Below are positions 52,062 through 56,517 of a stretch of DNA of 56,517 nucleotides, piece after piece. Source of the stretch: Pseudomonas sp. PICF141 (GTDB taxonomy: Bacteria > Pseudomonadota > Gammaproteobacteria > Pseudomonadales > Pseudomonadaceae); contig NZ_MUNM01000049.1 of NCBI RefSeq assembly GCF_002286815.1, forward strand, positions 1-56,517, given 5' to 3'. How positions within the stretch are numbered: position 1 is the first letter of the stretch; each line of letters begins with the position of its first letter. A program made the position numbers and the translations under genes. Under the pieces are notes generated by a model. It worked only from the letters and a program-made list of their open reading frames with translations. It searched no databases and was not told where the DNA came from.

Positions 52062-53537
52062 ATGAAACTGAACAGACAGAACCTCAACCGCCTTGCTCCT
52101 GAGGTGGCCCTGCCCGCCTACACCCTGAGCGATACCCGCCAAGGCATCGCGCACATTGGCGTCGGTGGTTTCCACCGCGCGCATCAGGCGTATTACACCG
52201 ATGCCTTGATGAATACCGGCCAAGCATTGGACTGGGCCATTTGCGGGGTCGGCCTGCGCGCCGAAGACCGTCGCGCCCGGGACGATCTCAAAGAGCAGGA
52301 TTATCTGTTTACCCTGTACGAACTCGGTGACGCCGACGACGCTGAAGTGCGGGTAATTGGCGCCCTCCGGGACATGCTGCTGGCCCAGGACAGCGTCGAG
52401 GCGCTGATCGACAAACTCGCCGATCCAGACATCCGCATCGTCTCGCTGACCATCACCGAAGGCGGCTATTGCATCGATGACAGCAACGGCGAATTCATGG
52501 CGCACCTGCCCCAGATCCAGCATGATCTGGCTCACCCGAACGCACCGCAAACCGTGTTCGGTTTTCTCTGCGCCGCACTGGCCAAACGTCGTGCGGCCGG
52601 CACGCCTGCGTTCACGCTGATGTCTTGCGATAACCTGCCGCACAACGGCGCCGTGACCCGCAAAGCCCTGCTCGCGTTCGCCGCCCTGCGTGACGCCGAT
52701 CTGCGCGACTGGATCGAGCGCCATGTCAGTTTCCCTAATGCGATGGTCGACCGCATCACGCCTATGACCAGCACCGGGCATCGTCTGCAACTGCACGACA
52801 AACACAGCATCGACGACGCTTGGCCGGTGGTCTGCGAGCCGTTTGTGCAATGGGTGCTGGAAGACAAGTTCGTCAACGGTCGCCCAGCCTGGGAAAAAGT
52901 CGGGGTGCAGTTCACCGACGACGTTACGCCGTACGAAGAGATGAAAATCAAACTGCTCAACGGCAGCCATCTGGCGCTGACCTATCTGGGCTTTTTGAAA
53001 GGTTATCGCTTCGTCCACGAAACCATGAACGACCCCCTGTTCGTGCGCTACATGCGCGCCTATATGGACCTGGACGTGACGCCGCAACTGGCGCCGGTGC
53101 CGGGGATCGACCTGACCGAATACAAAAACACCCTGGTGGCGCGCTTCTCCAATCAGGCGATTGCCGATCAACTGGAGCGGGTGTGTTCGGATGGCTCGTC
53201 GAAGTTTCCGAAATTCACCGTGCCGACCATCAACCGCTTGATTGCCGATGGCCAGGAAACCAAGCGTGCGGCGCTGGTGGTGGCGGCGTGGGCGCTGTAC
53301 CTCAAAGGCGTGGATGAGACTGGCCAGACCTACGCCATTCCTGATCCACGGGCGGCGTTCTGTCAGGCGCTGGTGGCCGATGATGCGTTGATCACGCAGC
53401 GGTTGTTGGACGTGGAGGAAATTTTTGGGACGGCGATTCCGAACTCCGCCGAATTTGTCACAGCATTCCAATGGTGCTGTAACAGTTTGCGGGAGGTTGG
53501 GGTGACGCGGACCCTCGAAAGAGTGCTTGCCACCTGA
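52062..53537 (+). CDS. mtlD: Mannitol 2-dehydrogenase
   Basis: This 491-residue long-chain polyol-specific dehydrogenase oxidises mannitol to fructose (and arabitol to xylulose) with NAD. The N-terminal nucleotide site is GVGGFHRAHQ at residues 33-42. The catalytic residues K295, N300 and H303 in EEMKIKLLNGSHLALTY lie at exactly the positions known for the P. fluorescens enzyme. The fructose is then phosphorylated by MtlZ and xylulose by MtlY. It begins 14 bp after mtlK. Confidence 0.95.
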   Translation: MKLNRQNLNRLAPEVALPAYTLSDTRQGIAHIGVGGFHRAHQAYYTDALMNTGQALDWAICGVGLRAEDRRARDDLKEQDYLFTLYELGDADDAEVRVIGALRDMLLAQDSVEALIDKLADPDIRIVSLTITEGGYCIDDSNGEFMAHLPQIQHDLAHPNAPQTVFGFLCAALAKRRAAGTPAFTLMSCDNLPHNGAVTRKALLAFAALRDADLRDWIERHVSFPNAMVDRITPMTSTGHRLQLHDKHSIDDAWPVVCEPFVQWVLEDKFVNGRPAWEKVGVQFTDDVTPYEEMKIKLLNGSHLALTYLGFLKGYRFVHETMNDPLFVRYMRAYMDLDVTPQLAPVPGIDLTEYKNTLVARFSNQAIADQLERVCSDGSSKFPKFTVPTINRLIADGQETKRAALVVAAWALYLKGVDETGQTYAIPDPRAAFCQALVADDALITQRLLDVEEIFGTAIPNSAEFVTAFQWCCNSLREVGVTRTLERVLAT

Positions 53538-53538
53538 T

Positions 53539-53642
53539 CATTCCCACGCTCTGCGTGGGAATGCAGCCCGGGACGCTCCGCGTCCCATCCAGAAGCGGAC
53601 GCAGAGCGTCCATTGAGGCATTCCCACGCAGAGCGTGGGAAC
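53539..53642. repeat. REP-like palindromes between mtlD and mtlY
   Basis: Two copies of an ATTCCCACGCWSWGCGTGGGAA palindrome (53539-53563 and 53619-53642) flank smaller hairpins GGGACGC/GCGTCCC (53570-53586) and GGACGC/GCGTCC (53598-53611). It is a different repeat class from those elsewhere in the window and lies inside the operon. Confidence 0.85.
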
Positions 53643-53662
53643 GATCTTCGGTAGGGTTTTCA

Positions 53663-55159
<1,497 letters not shown>

Positions 55160-55172
55160 AGAGCGAGAAACT

Positions 55173-56117
55173 ATGTATCTGGTATGTGGCGAAGCGCTGT
55201 TCGATTTCTTCAGCGAAGACGATGCCAGCGGCCTGGCATCCAAAGTGAATTTCAAGGCGATTGCCGGTGGCTCGCCGTTCAATGTGGCGGTGGGTTTGCG
55301 CCGACTTGGCGTGGACGCCGGGCTGTTTGCCGGGCTGTCGACCGATTACCTCGGCCGACGTTTGCAGCAAGTGCTGCACGATGAAGGTGTGCGCCCGGAC
55401 TACCTCGTGGACTTCGCCGCACCGACCACCTTGGCGATGGTCGCGGTCGGTGCCAATGGCTCGCCCCACTACAGTTTTCGCGGCGAAGGGTGTGCGGATA
55501 GGCAGTTGAGCCTGGCGCATCTGCCGACGCTTGGGCCTGAAGTACGCGGGTTGCACGTCGGCTCGTTTTCGCTGGTGGTGCAACCGATTGCCGATACCTT
55601 GCTGGCACTGGTGCAACGGGAAAGCGGCAAACGCTTGATCAGCCTCGACCCGAACGTGCGCCTGAATCCCGAGCCGAACATCCAGTTGTGGCGTTCGCGA
55701 ATTGCCACGCTGGTGGAGCTGGCGGATCTGATCAAGGTCAGCGATGAAGACTTGAGCCTGTTGTACCCCGGGCAAGACCCTCAGCGCGTCATCGAAAGCT
55801 GGCTGGAATATCGCTGTCAGTTGGTGTTCCTGACCCGTGGCGGCGAAGGCGCGACGGTATTCAGCCGTGCCCACGGTGCGTGGTCGGTGCCGGCCTGTTC
55901 GGTGAAGATTGCCGACACCGTGGGTGCCGGGGATACCTTCCAGGCGGCGCTGATTACCTGGCTGACCGAGCAGCAGCTGGATTCGGTTGAAGGGTTGCAG
56001 CAGTTGAGCCGTGAACAGATCGACACGATGCTCAGGTTTGCGGTGAGCGCAGCGGCGTTGACCTGCAGCAAGACCGGGCCGGATTTGCCGTATCGGCAGC
56101 AGTTGGAAATGCGCTGA
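55173..56117 (+). CDS. mtlZ: Fructokinase (PfkB family)
   Basis: This 314-residue kinase of the PfkB/ribokinase family phosphorylates fructose made from mannitol. The N-terminal signature GGSPFNVAVGLRRLG is near residue 30 and the C-terminal anion-hole motif TVGAGDTFQAAL near 250 holds the catalytic aspartate. LISLDPNVRLN near 155 is typical of fructokinases. The start at 55173 has GAGCGAG upstream. It is the last gene of the mtl operon. Confidence 0.93.
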   Translation: MYLVCGEALFDFFSEDDASGLASKVNFKAIAGGSPFNVAVGLRRLGVDAGLFAGLSTDYLGRRLQQVLHDEGVRPDYLVDFAAPTTLAMVAVGANGSPHYSFRGEGCADRQLSLAHLPTLGPEVRGLHVGSFSLVVQPIADTLLALVQRESGKRLISLDPNVRLNPEPNIQLWRSRIATLVELADLIKVSDEDLSLLYPGQDPQRVIESWLEYRCQLVFLTRGGEGATVFSRAHGAWSVPACSVKIADTVGAGDTFQAALITWLTEQQLDSVEGLQQLSREQIDTMLRFAVSAAALTCSKTGPDLPYRQQLEMR

Positions 56118-56130
56118 AGCTGATGGCCCC

Positions 56131-56287
56131 TTCGCGGGCAAGCCTCGCTCCTACAGCTCCGGTGTTGGCATGTTCAATAGATCGACACAAATCCGGTGTC
56201 GGCATGATCAACGGATCGACACAAAACCGGTATTAGCATGATCAATGGATCGCCACAAATCCTGTAGGAGCGAGGCTTGCCCGCGAA
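56131..56287. repeat. REP arms enclosing three 34-bp tandem repeats
   Basis: Perfectly complementary 26-base REP arms (56131-56156 and 56262-56287) enclose three direct repeats of 34 bp each: 56159-56192, 56193-56226 and 56227-56260. Each begins CCGGTR and ends in CACAAAW. It starts 14 bases after the mtlZ stop and may end the operon transcript. Confidence 0.92.
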
Positions 56288-56474
56288 GGCGGCCTACCGG
56301 TTGCACAGCGAAAAATGGTAACTCCGCAATCAACGGCACAAGCCCATATCCATTGCTCGAAACCCTCTGGACAAGGGTTTCCCCTATACAGCTTGCCCTC
56401 CATTTGCGCCTTGAACATGGCACTTTAATCCTGCACCATCCGCCCCAGCTTTTTCAAAGGACGGAATTCAAGGC
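56288..56474. other. Region between the repeat and the last gene start
   Basis: Apart from an inverted repeat GAAACCCT / AGGGTTTC at 56359-56366 and 56374-56381, which could be an operator, nothing was recognised in these bases. The promoter of the next gene probably lies here. Confidence 0.4.
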
Positions 56475-56517
56475 ATGCTGGACGCAAACGCAATCCATAT
56501 CTCCCTCACGCTCGAAG
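56475..56517 (+). CDS. Start of an unidentified gene (cut by window edge)
   Basis: An ATG preceded by AAGG opens a frame that stays open to the window end (MLDANAIHISLTLE, 14 residues). This is too short to identify. The start could also be a chance frame. Confidence 0.4.
   Translation, partial: MLDANAIHISLTLE

Noticed and set aside
56420..56445. Sigma-54-like TGGCAC near the window end
   Set aside because: The spacing to the downstream GC is 12 rather than 10 bases, so it does not fit the -24/-12 pattern.

Overview
The window is a chromosomal segment of a Pseudomonas, most likely of the P. fluorescens group. Three things point there: the complete mannitol/arabitol operon in the order described for P. 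fluorescens (mtlR, mtlEFGKDYZ), a MexEF-OprN-type pump, and many REP-type palindromes of the kind common in fluorescent pseudomonads. No rRNA, tRNA, CRISPR array or intact insertion sequence was seen.

Layout. (1) 1-4257: the end of an OprD-type porin, an AMP-forming acyl-CoA synthetase and a CoA-acylating methylmalonate-semialdehyde dehydrogenase (mmsA), probably a short-chain acid catabolic unit. (2) 4300-11188: a split tripartite RND efflux system. The permease and adaptor lie on the minus strand, a divergent outer-membrane factor on the plus strand, and a TetR repressor closes the block. A GTGACC-N12-GGTCAC palindrome lies upstream of both the pump genes and the tetR gene. (3) 11391-13081: a long REP inverted repeat, an eroded sugar-binding-protein pseudogene and a CBS-domain protein. 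(4) 13139-26126: an aromatic-catabolic block. antR/antABC (anthranilate to catechol) is followed by a PAS-containing chemoreceptor, a MetA/SphA-type outer-membrane protein, and a minus-strand operon encoding an LRAT-fold protein, IifA, IifB, IifC and IifD-like enzymes (indole to anthranilate), with a divergent AraC regulator. Together these could take indole through anthranilate to catechol; no catechol-cleavage genes are in the window. (5) 26224-32398: mexE-mexF-oprN with a strong terminator. (6) 32537-45136: a TPR protein, then a signalling cluster. It holds a double-domain KaiC-like ATPase translationally coupled to a histidine kinase with a degenerate N-terminal receiver, two single-domain response regulators, a receiver-kinase hybrid, an orphan CheR-type methyltransferase coupled to a large CHASE3/GAF-type kinase with three receivers, and a glycosyltransferase. 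(7) 45306-46178: a PI-PLC-like protein. (8) 46380-56117: the mtl polyol operon (AraC regulator, ABC importer, mannitol dehydrogenase, xylulose kinase, fructokinase). It has a REP hairpin between mtlE and mtlF and ends in a REP structure enclosing three 34-bp tandem repeats. The window closes a few codons into another gene.

The most interesting content is the combined indole/anthranilate block with its own candidate chemoreceptor, outer-membrane channel, unexplained LRAT-fold protein and full-consensus sigma-54 site, and the KaiC/pseudo-receiver-kinase signalling cluster. Functions are assigned by recognising motifs and gene order by eye. No database search was possible.
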